Positions 1 to 8,793 of a DNA stretch of 50,985 nucleotides are shown piece by piece. The stretch comes from Hydrogenophaga sp. (GTDB lineage Bacteria; Pseudomonadota; Gammaproteobacteria; Burkholderiales; Burkholderiaceae_C), in assembly GCA_020048405.1 (NCBI GenBank), contig JAIFMP010000045.1, positions 1-50,985 on the forward strand, read 5' to 3'. The notes beneath the pieces are model-generated. The model was not told where the DNA came from and searched no databases. It worked only from the letters and a program-made list of their open reading frames with translations. Both the position numbers and the translations under genes were made by a program. Numbering within the stretch: position 1 is the stretch's first letter; each line of letters starts with the position of its first letter.

Positions 1-2
1 TG

Positions 3-92
3 CCCCTGGATGTCGACACATTCGCCATGGATAACGGTGGCACGAGCAAGGAGCATGTGGGCCGCACCTATGCAGGGGTGGATGGGTATTGA
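3..92 (+). pseudogene. Remnant of a transposase, IS1380-like
   Basis: The third forward frame reads LDVDTFAMDNGGT, then SKEHVGRTYAGVDGY, and then meets a stop. The pattern of an Asp-Asn-containing strand followed by a K-E-x-V-x-R-T-Y-x-G-x-D-G-Y stretch is what I recall from transposases annotated as IS1380 family, where it precedes an 'AxxAYLG' segment. Here the frame stops directly after the DGY. The window edge cuts the 5' part, so only about 30 codons are visible. No terminal inverted repeats or target duplication can be seen. I treat it as a decayed insertion sequence. The family name rests on memory of the motif, not on a search. Confidence 0.42.
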
Positions 93-462
93 AATGAAGA
101 GAGATAGATTTTGCGCACCGCAGCGGAGAGACGCTGGGCGACTTCATTGCCGACCTCAGGGTGGTTTTGAGCACCTTGCATCTGAAAACCGGGGCCCTGT
201 TGCGGCGGCGAGCGGGCGGAGAAGTACAACCAACTGAAGCGGATCGAAGCTACCCTGGGCGGCAGGGGTGTTTATGCCGGCTAAAGTGCCTTTGGCCGGT
301 GGACGCTTCTGGCAGACACTTGGTCAGACAGCGCAGGCTTCGATGCTCCATGCCGTTCGCTCTAAGCTACGTAAATGGGAGAACGGTGAAAAGCACCCCA
401 GCGGGGGCCTTCGTTGAAGCTGAAAGCCTGACGAGCTCTTCAGGGTCGACGGCCCGTTACCG
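93..462. other. Degenerate sequence, no intact gene
   Basis: No convincing complete gene is present between the transposase remnant and nagZ. Two short open stretches look protein-like. One is a charged segment in forward frame 3 ending at 284 (EKYNQLKRIEATLGGRG). The other is a forward frame 1 stretch at 238-417 containing GGRFWQTLGQTAQ and ending in KWENGEKHPSGGLR. They lie in different frames and overlap, as expected of a gene that has accumulated frameshifts, possibly the rest of the same mobile element. I cannot name the protein. No terminator for the nagZ operon is evident here. Confidence 0.35.
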
Positions 463-1549
463 TCACACCCCCGCCACCAAATCCAATGCATGCATGTAAG
501 CCCCGTGCGTCATCAGCTCATCCCACTTCAGGGCAGGCTGCTGTGGCAGCAAGGCAAGCCGCCGCTCCTCGCTCGCGCCGTGTGGCACCCATTCACCTTT
601 GACGATGGCCTCGCTCAGGCCGTCCAGCAGTTCGTCCACCGGCTCGCCCCCGCCGTCAAGTGACTGGTTGCACAGCAACACCATGTCGCACCCGGCTTGC
701 AACGCGGCCAGCGCGGCGGTGGTGTAGCTGACGGGTTGGCCGTCTATCACGCGGGCTGCGGCCATGCTGAGGTCGTCGCTGAACACCAGGCCCTGAAAAC
801 CCATTTGCCCGCGCAGAGAAGCCAGCCGGGCGTGAATCCACCTGGCTGTAAATGACGTGTGCGGGCATGACGCTCGCCAAGCTGCTGCTGAGCCACTGGT
901 ATGGCGTGGCATCGTCGGCCAGGATGGTGGCCAGCGGGCGGTCGTCCACTGGAATGTCCAGGTGCGAGTCGCCGCGCACGTACCCGTGGCCCGGAAAGTG
1001 TTTGCCGCAGTTGGCCATGCCGCTTTGCAGCAAGCCGTGCATGACGCTTTTGGCCAAGACGGTGGCCACGCGGGCGTCACGCGCAAAAGCGCGGTCGCCG
1101 ATCACGCCGCTGGGGCCGTGGTCCAGGTCGAGCACGGGCGTGAAGCTCAGGTCCACACCACAGGCACGCAGCTCGGCACCCAGCACGTAGCCGCATGCTG
1201 TGGCCACATTGGTGGCGTGCAGGTGGGGGCTGGTTTCATGGGCCAGGCTGGCCCCTTTGGGTGCGGCAGCTTCCCACAGGCTGCCCAGGGAGCGCATGGG
1301 TGGCAAGTGGGTGAAGCCATCGGTTTTGAAGCGCTGCACGCGGCCACCTTCGTGGTCCACGGCAATGAGCACATCGGGCCGGGCTTTTTTGATTTTTCGG
1401 CAGAGCTTGGTGAGTTGCTCACGGCTTTCAAAGTTGCGGGCAAACAAGATGAGGCCGCCCGTGAGCGGGTGTTTGAGGCGTTGCTTGTCGGCTTTGGTGA
1501 GGGTGGTGCCGGCAATGTCAAGCACCACGGGGGCAGCAATTCGGGTCAT
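463..1549 (-). pseudogene. nagZ: Beta-N-acetylhexosaminidase NagZ, frame broken by a small deletion
   Basis: NagZ is a cytoplasmic family 3 glycosidase that removes GlcNAc from GlcNAc-anhydroMurNAc peptides in peptidoglycan recycling. The first frame carries VDHEGGRVQRF and the KHFPGHG signature. After 'SRPAGFSA' (near 815-825) that frame loses similarity. The family continuation [18 protein letters not shown] resumes in another frame and runs to the stop at 463. The expected linker of about eight residues (S-A-R-W-...-L) is missing, leaving one extra base, which suggests a deletion of about 23 nt between copies of CTGCGCG. The catalytic Asp lies after the break, so the product would be inactive if the lesion is real. 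The start codon overlaps the acpS stop (ATGA). A sequence error is the main alternative. Confidence 0.85.
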
Positions 1550-1952
1550 GGGTGGTCTCCGGTGGGAATGGGGGTGGGCGCTGCGGCATGTTCCACCACC
1601 ACAAAACTGGCGGCGTGGTCGCCTTCGTCGGTGAGGGTGACATGGGCTTTTAGGCCCTTGGCCTCGAACCAGGTTTTGAGTTCGCCGTGCAGCACGAGTT
1701 GGCCACCTCGCAGCGCCGCCACGTCATGGGCATTCGCATGCCCAGCCCAATGGCCTTGCTGAACGATTCTTTGGCTGAAAACCGGGTGGCCAGGTAGCGC
1801 AGGCCGCGCTCGGGGCTGCGAGCGGTGCGGGCTCGCCAGGTGGCGAGTTCGGCGGGAGTGAGCACTTTCTCGGCAAAGCGATCGCCGTGGCGCTCCAGCG
1901 CCTGTGCCATGCGGCGCACGTCGCACAGGTCGGTGCCAATGCCGTAAATCAT
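1546..1952 (-). pseudogene. acpS: Holo-[acyl-carrier-protein] synthase AcpS, frame broken internally
   Basis: AcpS transfers 4'-phosphopantetheine from CoA to the serine of acyl carrier protein. The N-terminal frame starts [14 protein letters not shown], with the metal-binding Asp, and continues to the helix [15 protein letters not shown] and [14 protein letters not shown]. The family sequence then continues in a second frame as [16 protein letters not shown] and ends [10 protein letters not shown]. Several residues normally found between 'CEVAN' and the strand before 'LHGEL' are absent, so a deletion of about 16 nt at a GGCCA sequence (about 1696-1703) is likely. The second frame ends in an ATGA overlap with nagZ, showing it is the true C-terminus. 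AcpS is normally essential, so either the sequence is wrong here or another phosphopantetheinyl transferase must exist. Confidence 0.85.
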
Positions 1953-1957
1953 GCGGA

Positions 1958-2734
1958 TCAGGGCCTGGCAGCGTAAATGCAGCGCAGGTAGTCGGCCACA
2001 GTGGCGGTGTAGCCCATCTCCAGTGCATCGGCCATGAGGGCATGGCCGATGGAGACTTCGCTCACGCCGGGTACCACGCGCAGAAATTCGGTGAGGTTGT
2101 CACGGTTGAGGTCGTGACCGGCATTCACACCCAGCCCGCAGTCGAGCGCGGCCTGGGCGGCGGCGCGAAAGCGCTCCAGTTGCGCGGCCTGCGCGGAGGT
2201 GCCCCAGGCGGCGGCGTAGGGCTCGGTGTACAGCTCCACGCGGTCGGCCCCCACGGCTTTGGCCCCGGCCATCTGGCTCGGCTCGGCATCCATGAACAGG
2301 CTGACGCGCACGCCCAGGGCTTTGGCCTCGGCCACGAGCGGTGCCAGGCGCTCGGCGTCTTGCGGAAACTGCCAGCCGTGGTCGCTGGTGAACTGGCCTT
2401 CGGCGTCGGGCACAAAGGTCACTTGGCTTGGCCGCACGGTGCGCACAAAACCCATGAGGTTGTGGAACGGGTTGCCCTCGATGTTGTATTCGCGCCCAGG
2501 CCAGGCTTTGAGCAACTCGGCCAGCTCAGCCACATCGGTGGCCCGGATGTGCCGCTCGTCGGGCCGGGGGTGCACGGTGATGCCGTGGGCACCGGCTTGC
2601 AAACACTGGGTCGCGGCGCGCGTCAGACTGGGAATGCCCAGGTGCCGGGTGTTGCGCAGCGTGGCCACCTTGTTGACGTTGACCGACAGGGCGCACGTGG
2701 CGTGGAGAGCAATGGTGGTAGTGGGGGTGGTCAT
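1958..2734 (-). CDS. pdxJ: Pyridoxine 5'-phosphate synthase
   Basis: PdxJ condenses 1-deoxyxylulose 5-phosphate with 3-amino-2-oxopropyl phosphate to give pyridoxine 5'-phosphate, the last step of de novo vitamin B6 synthesis. The 258-residue product has the family size and markers: [16 protein letters not shown] near the start, the active-site stretch [14 protein letters not shown], a phosphate-binding [22 protein letters not shown], and a C-terminal [13 protein letters not shown] chose the ATG at 2734 because family similarity starts within ten codons of it. The gene sits between recO and acpS in the usual order, with 5 nt to acpS. A 35-bp repeat copy lies in the recO-pdxJ gap, starting 23 nt upstream of this start. 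Confidence 0.96.
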   Translation of the reverse strand: MTTPTTTIALHATCALSVNVNKVATLRNTRHLGIPSLTRAATQCLQAGAHGITVHPRPDERHIRATDVAELAELLKAWPGREYNIEGNPFHNLMGFVRTVRPSQVTFVPDAEGQFTSDHGWQFPQDAERLAPLVAEAKALGVRVSLFMDAEPSQMAGAKAVGADRVELYTEPYAAAWGTSAQAAQLERFRAAAQAALDCGLGVNAGHDLNRDNLTEFLRVVPGVSEVSIGHALMADALEMGYTATVADYLRCIYAARP

Positions 2735-2757
2735 GGCTGAAAATATATGATCAAAAA

Positions 2758-2792
2758 GGCACCCACCGCTTGATGGTATTGAATTGCCAGCT
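2758..2792 (-). repeat. 35-bp dispersed repeat, copy 1 (recO-pdxJ junction)
   Basis: On the minus strand this reads AGCTGGCAATTC... to ...ATCAAGCGGTGGGTGCC, followed by a T run. It matches the other five copies without gaps in the framework AGCT, then AA at positions 8-9, then GCG at 24-26. It begins one base after the recO stop codon and fills most of the gap before pdxJ. It is the only copy oriented the same way as the surrounding transcription. Confidence 0.6.
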
Positions 2793-2793
2793 A

Positions 2794-3555
2794 TCAACGT
2801 GCGCGCACCAGCGCTTGCACGTCGAGCATCATTTGCCGGGTTTTGAACGATTTGACCCCGCAATGGTAGTGCAGCAGGTGACGCAATTGGGCCTGCAAAC
2901 CGGCCTGGCACGGGGCACAGGCGGTCACCAGGCCGGCGAAGCTGTGGGGTTCGTCCAGCGCCTCTTGCAGGGCTTCGCAGTGCGCGCCGCTCAGTGTCGA
3001 GCGTTCGCCGGGCTCTGCCTGGCGCAGCCCGCCTTCGGGCGAAAGCAAGTAGCGCCCCTCGGGCGTCAGCGCCTGGAGGCTGCTGCCGTCGGCCCGCAGG
3101 TCAGGCAGCAGCCCTGCCTCGCGCAGCAACAGCAATTCGAATGCGCGCAGCACTGCAGGGTCGGGCGTGCCGCGTTGGGCCAATCGCTCCACCGCCTGGG
3201 CGTAGCCGTCAAACAGGCGGGGGTGGGCGTCGTCGCGCGCCAACAGGCGCATGAGCATTTCGTTGAAGTAGGTGCCGGCCAACAGGGCCTCGCCCACCGG
3301 CATCACATGGCCGCCGCGCCAGTGGGCGGTTTTGAGGGTGTGCACCTCACCCGTACCGCTCCAGGCCAGCAGCAAGGGCTGCAGGGGCAACAGCACCGGG
3401 CGCAACTGAGACGTGGGGCGTTTCGCCCCCTTAGCCACCAGCGCATGACGCCCGTGCTGGCGGGTGAACACGTCCAGAATCAGGCTGGTTTCGCTCCAGT
3501 CGTAGCGGTGCAGCACAAAGGCGGGCTCATCGGTGAACCGCTGGGTTTTGCTCAT
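2794..3555 (-). CDS. recO: DNA repair protein RecO
   Basis: RecO works with RecF and RecR to load RecA on gapped DNA and anneals SSB-coated strands. The 253-residue product begins with an OB-fold region (FVLHRYDWSETSLILDVFTRQHGRHALVAKGAKR) typical of the family, followed by an all-helical C-terminal part. The start at 3555 (MSKTQRF) is chosen because upstream codons lie in the era-recO gap and show no similarity. The gene follows era by 41 nt, as in many proteobacteria. The C-terminus ends VQALVRAR, immediately before a dispersed repeat. The family zinc-binding cysteines are not obviously present; two Cys occur in TACAPCQ. Confidence 0.94.
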   Translation of the reverse strand: MSKTQRFTDEPAFVLHRYDWSETSLILDVFTRQHGRHALVAKGAKRPTSQLRPVLLPLQPLLLAWSGTGEVHTLKTAHWRGGHVMPVGEALLAGTYFNEMLMRLLARDDAHPRLFDGYAQAVERLAQRGTPDPAVLRAFELLLLREAGLLPDLRADGSSLQALTPEGRYLLSPEGGLRQAEPGERSTLSGAHCEALQEALDEPHSFAGLVTACAPCQAGLQAQLRHLLHYHCGVKSFKTRQMMLDVQALVRAR

Positions 3556-3596
3556 GCGGCGGTTGTGCGGCGGTTCAGCAGGCCCGGGGCTGAGGC

Positions 3597-4706
3597 TTAT
3601 TCGTAGCCGAAGGAGCGCACGCGGGCATCGTCGTCGGCCCAGCCAGAGCGAACTTTGACCCACAGCTCCAGAAAGATTTTGGCGTCCATCAGGCGCTCCA
3701 GTTCCACGCGGGCCTCGGTGCCAATGCGTTTGAGCTTTTCACCGCCCTCGCCAATGACCATGCCTTTGTGGCCCTCGCGCTCCACCACGATGGTGGCTGC
3801 AATGCGGCGCTTGTTGCCCTCTTCCTCAAACGTGTCGATGATGACCGTGGAGGTGTAGGGCAACTCGTCGCCCATGAGGCGGAACAATTTCTCGCGGATG
3901 ATTTCGCTTACCAGAAACTTCTCGCTGCGGTCGGTCAGCTCGTCGGCGGGGTACATCCAGTCCTGCTCGGGCAGGTACTTTTCGCAAATGCCATAGAAGC
4001 GCTTCACGTCGCGTGCGGTGTTGGCCGACATGGGCACAATTTCGGCAAAAGGGTGGCGGTCCTGCATCTCTTTCAGCCACGGGGCGATGTCGCCACGGCG
4101 GTGAATCAGGTCGAACTTGTTGGCCAGCAAAATGACCGGAATGCTGGAGGGCAGCAGCTCCAGCACCTTGGCGTCGTCGGGCGAAAAGCGCCCGGCTTCC
4201 ACCACAAACACCACCAGGTCCACATCGGTCACCGCGCCGAGCACGGTTTTGTTGAGTGCGCGGTTCAGCGCATTGCCGTGGCGGGTTTGAAAGCCCGGCG
4301 TGTCCACAAACACGTATTGCGTGGCCCCCAGCGTGCGCATGCCGGTGATGCGGTGGCGCGTGGTTTGCGCCTTGCGCGAGGTGATGCTCACCTTCTGGCC
4401 CACCAGTGCGTTGAGCAGGGTCGATTTGCCCACGTTGGGCTTGCCCACGATGGCGATCAGGCCACAGCGCTTGGGGCCTGTGGGTTCCGCTGCGGCTTCG
4501 CTGGCATCGGCGGCCACTGCAGCAGCCGGGCGGCGCAGGGCACGAGACAGCATGGCCTCCAGTTGCGCATCGCCAGCGGCCAAGGGCTCAGCCCTGGGGG
4601 TGGCGGGGCCCTTGGCTTTTGCCTTCGGTTTGGCTTTGGCTGCCGGTTGTGCAGAGGCCGCAGGCTTCTTGGTGCCTGGGGCCTGGGGTTTGGGTGCAGT
4701 GCTCAT
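3597..4706 (-). CDS. era: GTPase Era with a long N-terminal extension
   Basis: Era is an essential GTPase that binds the 3' end of 16S rRNA and helps 30S maturation. Visible motifs are G1 GKPNVGKST (residues 88-96), G3 DTPG (135-138), G4 NKFD (196-199), and a C-terminal KH RNA-binding domain ending in [21 protein letters not shown]. At 369 residues it is longer than the usual 300 or so. The first 80 residues are a low-complexity Ala/Pro/Lys-rich tail ([14 protein letters not shown]) that may add nucleic-acid affinity. The ATG at 4706 overlaps the rnc stop (ATGA), which supports the long form through translational coupling. Shorter starts are possible. Confidence 0.95.
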   Translation of the reverse strand: MSTAPKPQAPGTKKPAASAQPAAKAKPKAKAKGPATPRAEPLAAGDAQLEAMLSRALRRPAAAVAADASEAAAEPTGPKRCGLIAIVGKPNVGKSTLLNALVGQKVSITSRKAQTTRHRITGMRTLGATQYVFVDTPGFQTRHGNALNRALNKTVLGAVTDVDLVVFVVEAGRFSPDDAKVLELLPSSIPVILLANKFDLIHRRGDIAPWLKEMQDRHPFAEIVPMSANTARDVKRFYGICEKYLPEQDWMYPADELTDRSEKFLVSEIIREKLFRLMGDELPYTSTVIIDTFEEEGNKRRIAATIVVEREGHKGMVIGEGGEKLKRIGTEARVELERLMDAKIFLELWVKVRSGWADDDARVRSFGYE

Positions 4707-5404
4707 CGCTTGGGTTGTTCTTTCAGATGCTGAAGCATGAGGCCAGCGGCCGCTTGTTCGGCTGCCCGGCGCGATGGGCCACGGCCCAGTTCGGTGTGTC
4801 CGGTCTCGGCCACCTCACACACCACGGCAAACATTTGCTGGTGGGCGGCCCCGGTGGTTTCGGCCACGCGATATTGGGGCAGGCCCATGCGCCGACCTTG
4901 CAGCCACTCCTGCAAGGCGGTTTTGGCATCTTTGCCCATGGCCACCATGCTGGGGTTGATGTCGATGCCCTTGAACAGGCGCCGCACCAGTTGAGCCGCT
5001 GAATCGAACCCGGCGTCAAGGTACACGGCACCGATGATGGCCTCGACCGCATCGGCCAGTATGGACGGGCGCTGGCACCCACCCGACTTGAGTTCACCCT
5101 CACCCAGGCGCAACACAGCCGACAGCCCCAGGCCTTTGGCCACCGTGACCAAGGTTTCTTGCTTGACAAGGTTGGCACGCGTGCGCGACAGGTCTCCCTC
5201 GGGCAGTGAGGCGAGTTGCTCGTACAGCAGGGTGGAGATGGCCAGGTTCAGCACCGAATCACCCAGAAACTCCAGGCGCTCGTAATGATCTGACGAAAAA
5301 CTGCGGTGGGTCAGCGCCTGCTCCAGCAAACGCGGGTTGGCAAACGGGTGCGCCAGCTGGCGCTGCAAGGCCTGGAGCGGTGGCGACAAATTCAATTCAG
5401 CCAT
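4703..5404 (-). CDS. rnc: Ribonuclease III
   Basis: RNase III cleaves double-stranded RNA and processes the rRNA precursor. The 233-residue product has the family signature ERLEFLGDS at residues 42-50, which holds metal-binding acidic residues. A second acidic cluster, [16 protein letters not shown], holds the catalytic Asp/Glu. A C-terminal double-stranded RNA-binding domain starts around [14 protein letters not shown] and includes [14 protein letters not shown]. It sits between the DUF4845 gene and era, and its stop overlaps the era start. In some bacteria rnc controls its own operon; nothing in the sequence here demonstrates that. Confidence 0.97.
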   Translation of the reverse strand: MAELNLSPPLQALQRQLAHPFANPRLLEQALTHRSFSSDHYERLEFLGDSVLNLAISTLLYEQLASLPEGDLSRTRANLVKQETLVTVAKGLGLSAVLRLGEGELKSGGCQRPSILADAVEAIIGAVYLDAGFDSAAQLVRRLFKGIDINPSMVAMGKDAKTALQEWLQGRRMGLPQYRVAETTGAAHQQMFAVVCEVAETGHTELGRGPSRRAAEQAAAGLMLQHLKEQPKR

Positions 5405-5437
5405 GCTGGTGGCTCGGGCGCGCCCAGGCCAGCGCGG

Positions 5438-5779
5438 TCAACGCGAAGACCCTTCGTATTTCATCACCAGGTAGGCAGGACCCCCCAAGTGTATTTCGCG
5501 CTGATAGGCGAAAGACACCACAACCTTGTCACCGTCTTTGCGCACATCGAGATCTTTGCCCGAAATGCTGGTGATGTAGTCGATGGTGGCGGCCTTGTCG
5601 AAAATGGACCGGACCTCAGGAACCGTGCTGCCGCCTGAAGACTTTTGGGCAGCCTTTTGGATGGCCAAAAACTCGGTGTAGGTGGGAAACACCTGCATGC
5701 CCACCACAGCCCCGAACACGAGAACAGCCCCGATGACGACCAGGCCCAAAAAAGTAATGCCGCGTTGGTGATGTCGCAT
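5438..5779 (-). CDS. DUF4845 family membrane protein
   Basis: This is a small protein of about 113 residues if the ATG at 5779 (MRHHQRGITF) is used; an in-frame start 45 nt upstream is less likely. It has one N-terminal hydrophobic segment (FLGLVVIGAVLVFGAVVGMQVFP), preceded by basic residues, and then a short soluble domain. The type IV pilin-like beginning 'QRGITFLGLVVIGA' and its position between lepB and rnc identify the DUF4845 family, found at this place in many beta- and gamma-proteobacteria. The function is unknown. Its conserved neighbours hint at a role near the membrane or secretion machinery, but that is inference. Confidence 0.88.
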   Translation of the reverse strand: MRHHQRGITFLGLVVIGAVLVFGAVVGMQVFPTYTEFLAIQKAAQKSSGGSTVPEVRSIFDKAATIDYITSISGKDLDVRKDGDKVVVSFAYQREIHLGGPAYLVMKYEGSSR

Positions 5780-5820
5780 ATTGTCTAACTCTCCGATCAG
5801 GTAAGTGGTGCGCGATGCGC

Positions 5821-6804
5821 TCAATCAAAACCGCCGATGCGCTTCAAATTGCCAAAATTCATCCAAACAAAAAACGCTTTGCCCACGATATTGGCTTCGG
5901 GCACAAAACCCCAGTAGCGTGAGTCCAAGGAGTTGTCACGATTGTCGCCCATCATGAAATAGTGGCCGTCAGGCACTTTGCACACCGCGCCCTCCACGGT
6001 GTAGTTGCACTGGTCTTTGAACGCGAAGTCGCTGGCACCGGGCACGAAGGCCGGGCGGTCATTGTCGTTCAGGGTGCCATAGGTTTTGCCGTTCTGGGTT
6101 TCCTGGAACTGCTTGCCGTAGCGCATGCTGTCAGGGTCAAAAAAGTCGGGTTGCGCCACTTTGGGCACAGGCTGTCCGTTGACGGTGAGTTGCTTGTTCA
6201 GGTAGGCGACCTCGTCACCGGGCACACCCACCACACGCTTGATGTAGTCCAGGCTGGGCTGAGGTGGGTAACGGAACACCATCACGTCACCGCGCTGGGG
6301 CTCATTGTTGGACAGCACCTTGGTGTTGACCACGGGCAGGCGCACACCGTAGTGGAATTTGTTGACCAGAATGAGGTCGCCCACCAACAGGGTGGGGATC
6401 ATCGAGCCCGAGGGAATTTTGAACGGCTCAAACAAAAAAGAGCGCAGCACAAACACCACGGCAATCACCGGGAACAAACCTGCCGTCCAGTCCAGCCACC
6501 AAGGTTGCATCAGCAGTTTTTCGCGGCCCTCGGGGGTGAGGCCCCCGTCCACCTGGTGTATGCCCTGGGCCTTCAGCGTGGCCTCGCGTTGGGCCGCTTG
6601 GGTTTCTGCATCTGCCACAGCGCGCTTGCGCTGGGGCAAAAACACCAGCTTTTCTGCCACCCAGTACGCACCCGTCAGCACCGTGGCCAGCAGCAGCATC
6701 AAGGCAAAGTTGGCCTCCACCACGCCGAAATACCAAGCGGCGCCGAAGCCCACAAAAGCCGCCAGCAACACGCCGGTGACCGACTCCATGGTTTTGTTTG
6801 ACAT
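5821..6804 (-). CDS. lepB: Signal peptidase I
   Basis: LepB cleaves signal peptides from secreted precursors at the periplasmic face of the inner membrane. The 327-residue product has two N-terminal membrane segments (about residues 8-50), a cytoplasmic loop, and a third hydrophobic segment FPVIAVVFVLRSFLF (about 111-125). The catalytic domain follows. The catalytic Ser lies in PSGSM (Ser134) and the general-base Lys in DYIKRVVGVPGDEV (Lys189). Box E GDNRDNSLDSRYWGFVP is complete. The ATG shares one base with the lepA stop, so the two are translationally coupled. Confidence 0.97.
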   Translation of the reverse strand: MSNKTMESVTGVLLAAFVGFGAAWYFGVVEANFALMLLLATVLTGAYWVAEKLVFLPQRKRAVADAETQAAQREATLKAQGIHQVDGGLTPEGREKLLMQPWWLDWTAGLFPVIAVVFVLRSFLFEPFKIPSGSMIPTLLVGDLILVNKFHYGVRLPVVNTKVLSNNEPQRGDVMVFRYPPQPSLDYIKRVVGVPGDEVAYLNKQLTVNGQPVPKVAQPDFFDPDSMRYGKQFQETQNGKTYGTLNDNDRPAFVPGASDFAFKDQCNYTVEGAVCKVPDGHYFMMGDNRDNSLDSRYWGFVPEANIVGKAFFVWMNFGNLKRIGGFD

Positions 6805-8615
6805 CAATCTTCCACCTGCAAAATGGCCAGGAACGCCTCTTGGGGCACCTCGACCGAACCGATTTGTTTCATGCGCTTTTTGCCCGCTTTCTGCTTTTCC
6901 AGCAGCTTGCGTTTGCGGGTGATGTCGCCACCGTAGCACTTGGCCAGCACGTTCTTGCGCAAGGCCTTGATGGTTTCACGCGCAATGATGTTGGCGCCAA
7001 TGGCGGCCTGTATGGCCACGTCGAACTGCTGGCGGCTGATGATTTCACGCATCTTGGCCGCCACTGCGCGGCCACGGTATTGCGACTGGCTGCGGTGCAC
7101 GATGATGGACAGGGCATCGACCTTTTCGCCGTTGAGCAAAATGTCGACCTTCACCACCTCGGATGCGCGGTATTCCTTGAACTCGTAGTCCATCGACGCA
7201 TAGCCCCGGCTGACCGATTTGAGCTTGTCGAAGAAGTCCAGCACGATTTCGCCCAGAGGCATGTCGTAGGTCAGCATGACTTGCTTGCCGTGATAGGCCA
7301 TGTTGAGCTGCATGCCGCGCTTTTGGTTGGCCAGCGTCATGACGGCGCCCACGTATTCCTGTGGCATATACAGGTGCACGGTCACGATGGGCTCGCGAAT
7401 CTCTTCGATCTTGCCTTGCTCGGGCATCTTCGACGGGTTTTCCACCATCACCACTTCGCCGTCGCCCTTGACCACCTGGTACACCACGCTGGGTGCGGTG
7501 GTGATCAGGTCTTGATCGAACTCACGCTCCAGACGCTCTTGCACAATTTCCATGTGCAGCAAGCCCAGGAAACCGCAGCGGAACCCGAAGCCCAGCGCCT
7601 GCGACACCTCGGGCTCGTAGTGCAAGGCCGCGTCGTTCAGCTTGAGCTTTTCAAGCGCATCGCGCAGTTGGTCGTATTCGCTCGCCTCGGTGGGGTACAG
7701 GCCGGCAAACACTTGCGGTTGCACTTCCTTGAAACCGGGCAAGGCTTCAGTGGCGGTGAACGCTGCGCCACCGGAACCAGGCTTGATCAGGGTGACCGTA
7801 TCACCCACTTTGGCGGCTTGCAGTTCTTTGATGCCGGCAATGATGTAGCCCACTTCACCCGCGTTCAATGAGTCACGTGGCACGTTGTGTGGGGTGAACA
7901 CGCCCAGGTTGTCGGCGTTGTAGGTGGCCCCCGTTGCCATCATCTTGATGCGCTCGCCCTTGGCCAGACGACCATCGACCACGCGCACCAGCATGACCAC
8001 CCCCACATAGGCGTCGTACCAACTGTCGATGATCATGGCGCGCAGGGCACCGTCCGGGTTGCCCTTGGGCGCGGGAATTCGGGCCACCACGGCTTCCAGA
8101 ATCTCATCGACGCCCATGCCGGTTTTGGCCGAACAGGGAATGGCATCGGTGGCATCAATGCCGATCACGTCCTCGATTTCGGCCTTGGCGTTGTCTGGGT
8201 CTGCGTTGGGCAGATCCATCTTGTTCAGCACCGGCACCACTTCCACGCCCAGGTCAAGTGCGGTGTAGCAATTGGCCACCGTTTGGGCTTCCACGCCCTG
8301 GCTGGCGTCCACCACCAGCAGCGCTCCTTCGCAGGCCGACAACGAACGGCTGACTTCGTAGGAAAAGTCCACATGGCCCGGGGTGTCGATCAGATTCAGG
8401 TTGTACACCTGCCCATCCTGGGCTTTGTAATGCAAAGCAGCGGTCTGCGCCTTGATGGTGATGCCTCGCTCTTTTTCCAAGTCCATCGAGTCCAGCACCT
8501 GTGCGCTCATCTCTCGGTCTTGCAAGCCACCGCAACGCTGAATGATGCGATCGGCCAGGGTGGACTTGCCGTGGTCAATGTGAGCGATGATGGAAAAATT
8601 GCGGATGTGGTTCAT
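6804..8615 (-). CDS. lepA: Elongation factor 4 (LepA) GTPase
   Basis: EF4/LepA is a ribosome-associated GTPase that influences initiation and elongation under stress. The 603-residue length fits the family. The G-domain begins immediately with [18 protein letters not shown] (residues 7-24). It continues with [10 protein letters not shown] (switch I), [16 protein letters not shown] (G3), NKMDLP (G4) and SAKTG (G5). The C-terminal unique domain contains [25 protein letters not shown]. The start at 8615 is the only one that keeps the G1 loop at the family position; earlier in-frame codons fall in the degP-lepA gap. Confidence 0.97.
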   Translation of the reverse strand: MNHIRNFSIIAHIDHGKSTLADRIIQRCGGLQDREMSAQVLDSMDLEKERGITIKAQTAALHYKAQDGQVYNLNLIDTPGHVDFSYEVSRSLSACEGALLVVDASQGVEAQTVANCYTALDLGVEVVPVLNKMDLPNADPDNAKAEIEDVIGIDATDAIPCSAKTGMGVDEILEAVVARIPAPKGNPDGALRAMIIDSWYDAYVGVVMLVRVVDGRLAKGERIKMMATGATYNADNLGVFTPHNVPRDSLNAGEVGYIIAGIKELQAAKVGDTVTLIKPGSGGAAFTATEALPGFKEVQPQVFAGLYPTEASEYDQLRDALEKLKLNDAALHYEPEVSQALGFGFRCGFLGLLHMEIVQERLEREFDQDLITTAPSVVYQVVKGDGEVVMVENPSKMPEQGKIEEIREPIVTVHLYMPQEYVGAVMTLANQKRGMQLNMAYHGKQVMLTYDMPLGEIVLDFFDKLKSVSRGYASMDYEFKEYRASEVVKVDILLNGEKVDALSIIVHRSQSQYRGRAVAAKMREIISRQQFDVAIQAAIGANIIARETIKALRKNVLAKCYGGDITRKRKLLEKQKAGKKRMKQIGSVEVPQEAFLAILQVED

Positions 8616-8668
8616 GGGGCGGTGAGCCTGCACAACAGACGGGCTTGGTGCCTGGGCCTGAATGAAAA

Positions 8669-8694
8669 GGGCGCGCCATGGTAAAGACGCGCCC
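8669..8694 (-). terminator. Hairpin with T tract downstream of degP
   Basis: A 7-bp GC-only stem (GGGCGCG at 8669-8675 pairing with CGCGCCC at 8688-8694) has a 12-base loop. Read on the minus strand it is followed by TTTTCATT. It sits between the degP stop and the lepA start in a 178-nt gap. This suggests that the rpoE-rseA-rseB-degP transcript ends or is attenuated here and that lepA can be expressed from its own promoter. Confidence 0.55.
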
Positions 8695-8793
8695 GGATGG
8701 GTACGGATCGATCGGCTGTGCCAAGGAACAACACCGATCCGAAGTGCCTGAATTTTACCTGCGTGCCAATTCGCATTCAGGCAGCGCCAGCGC

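Noticed and set aside
463..1549. Programmed ribosomal frameshifting as explanation for the split nagZ, acpS and plsX
   Set aside because: No slippery heptamer or stimulating structure is visible at the junctions, and conserved residues are missing there, which frameshifting alone would not cause.
857..1762. Plus-strand open frame across nagZ and acpS
   Set aside because: The minus strand carries clear NagZ and AcpS motifs in both of their frames; the plus frame has no recognisable domain.
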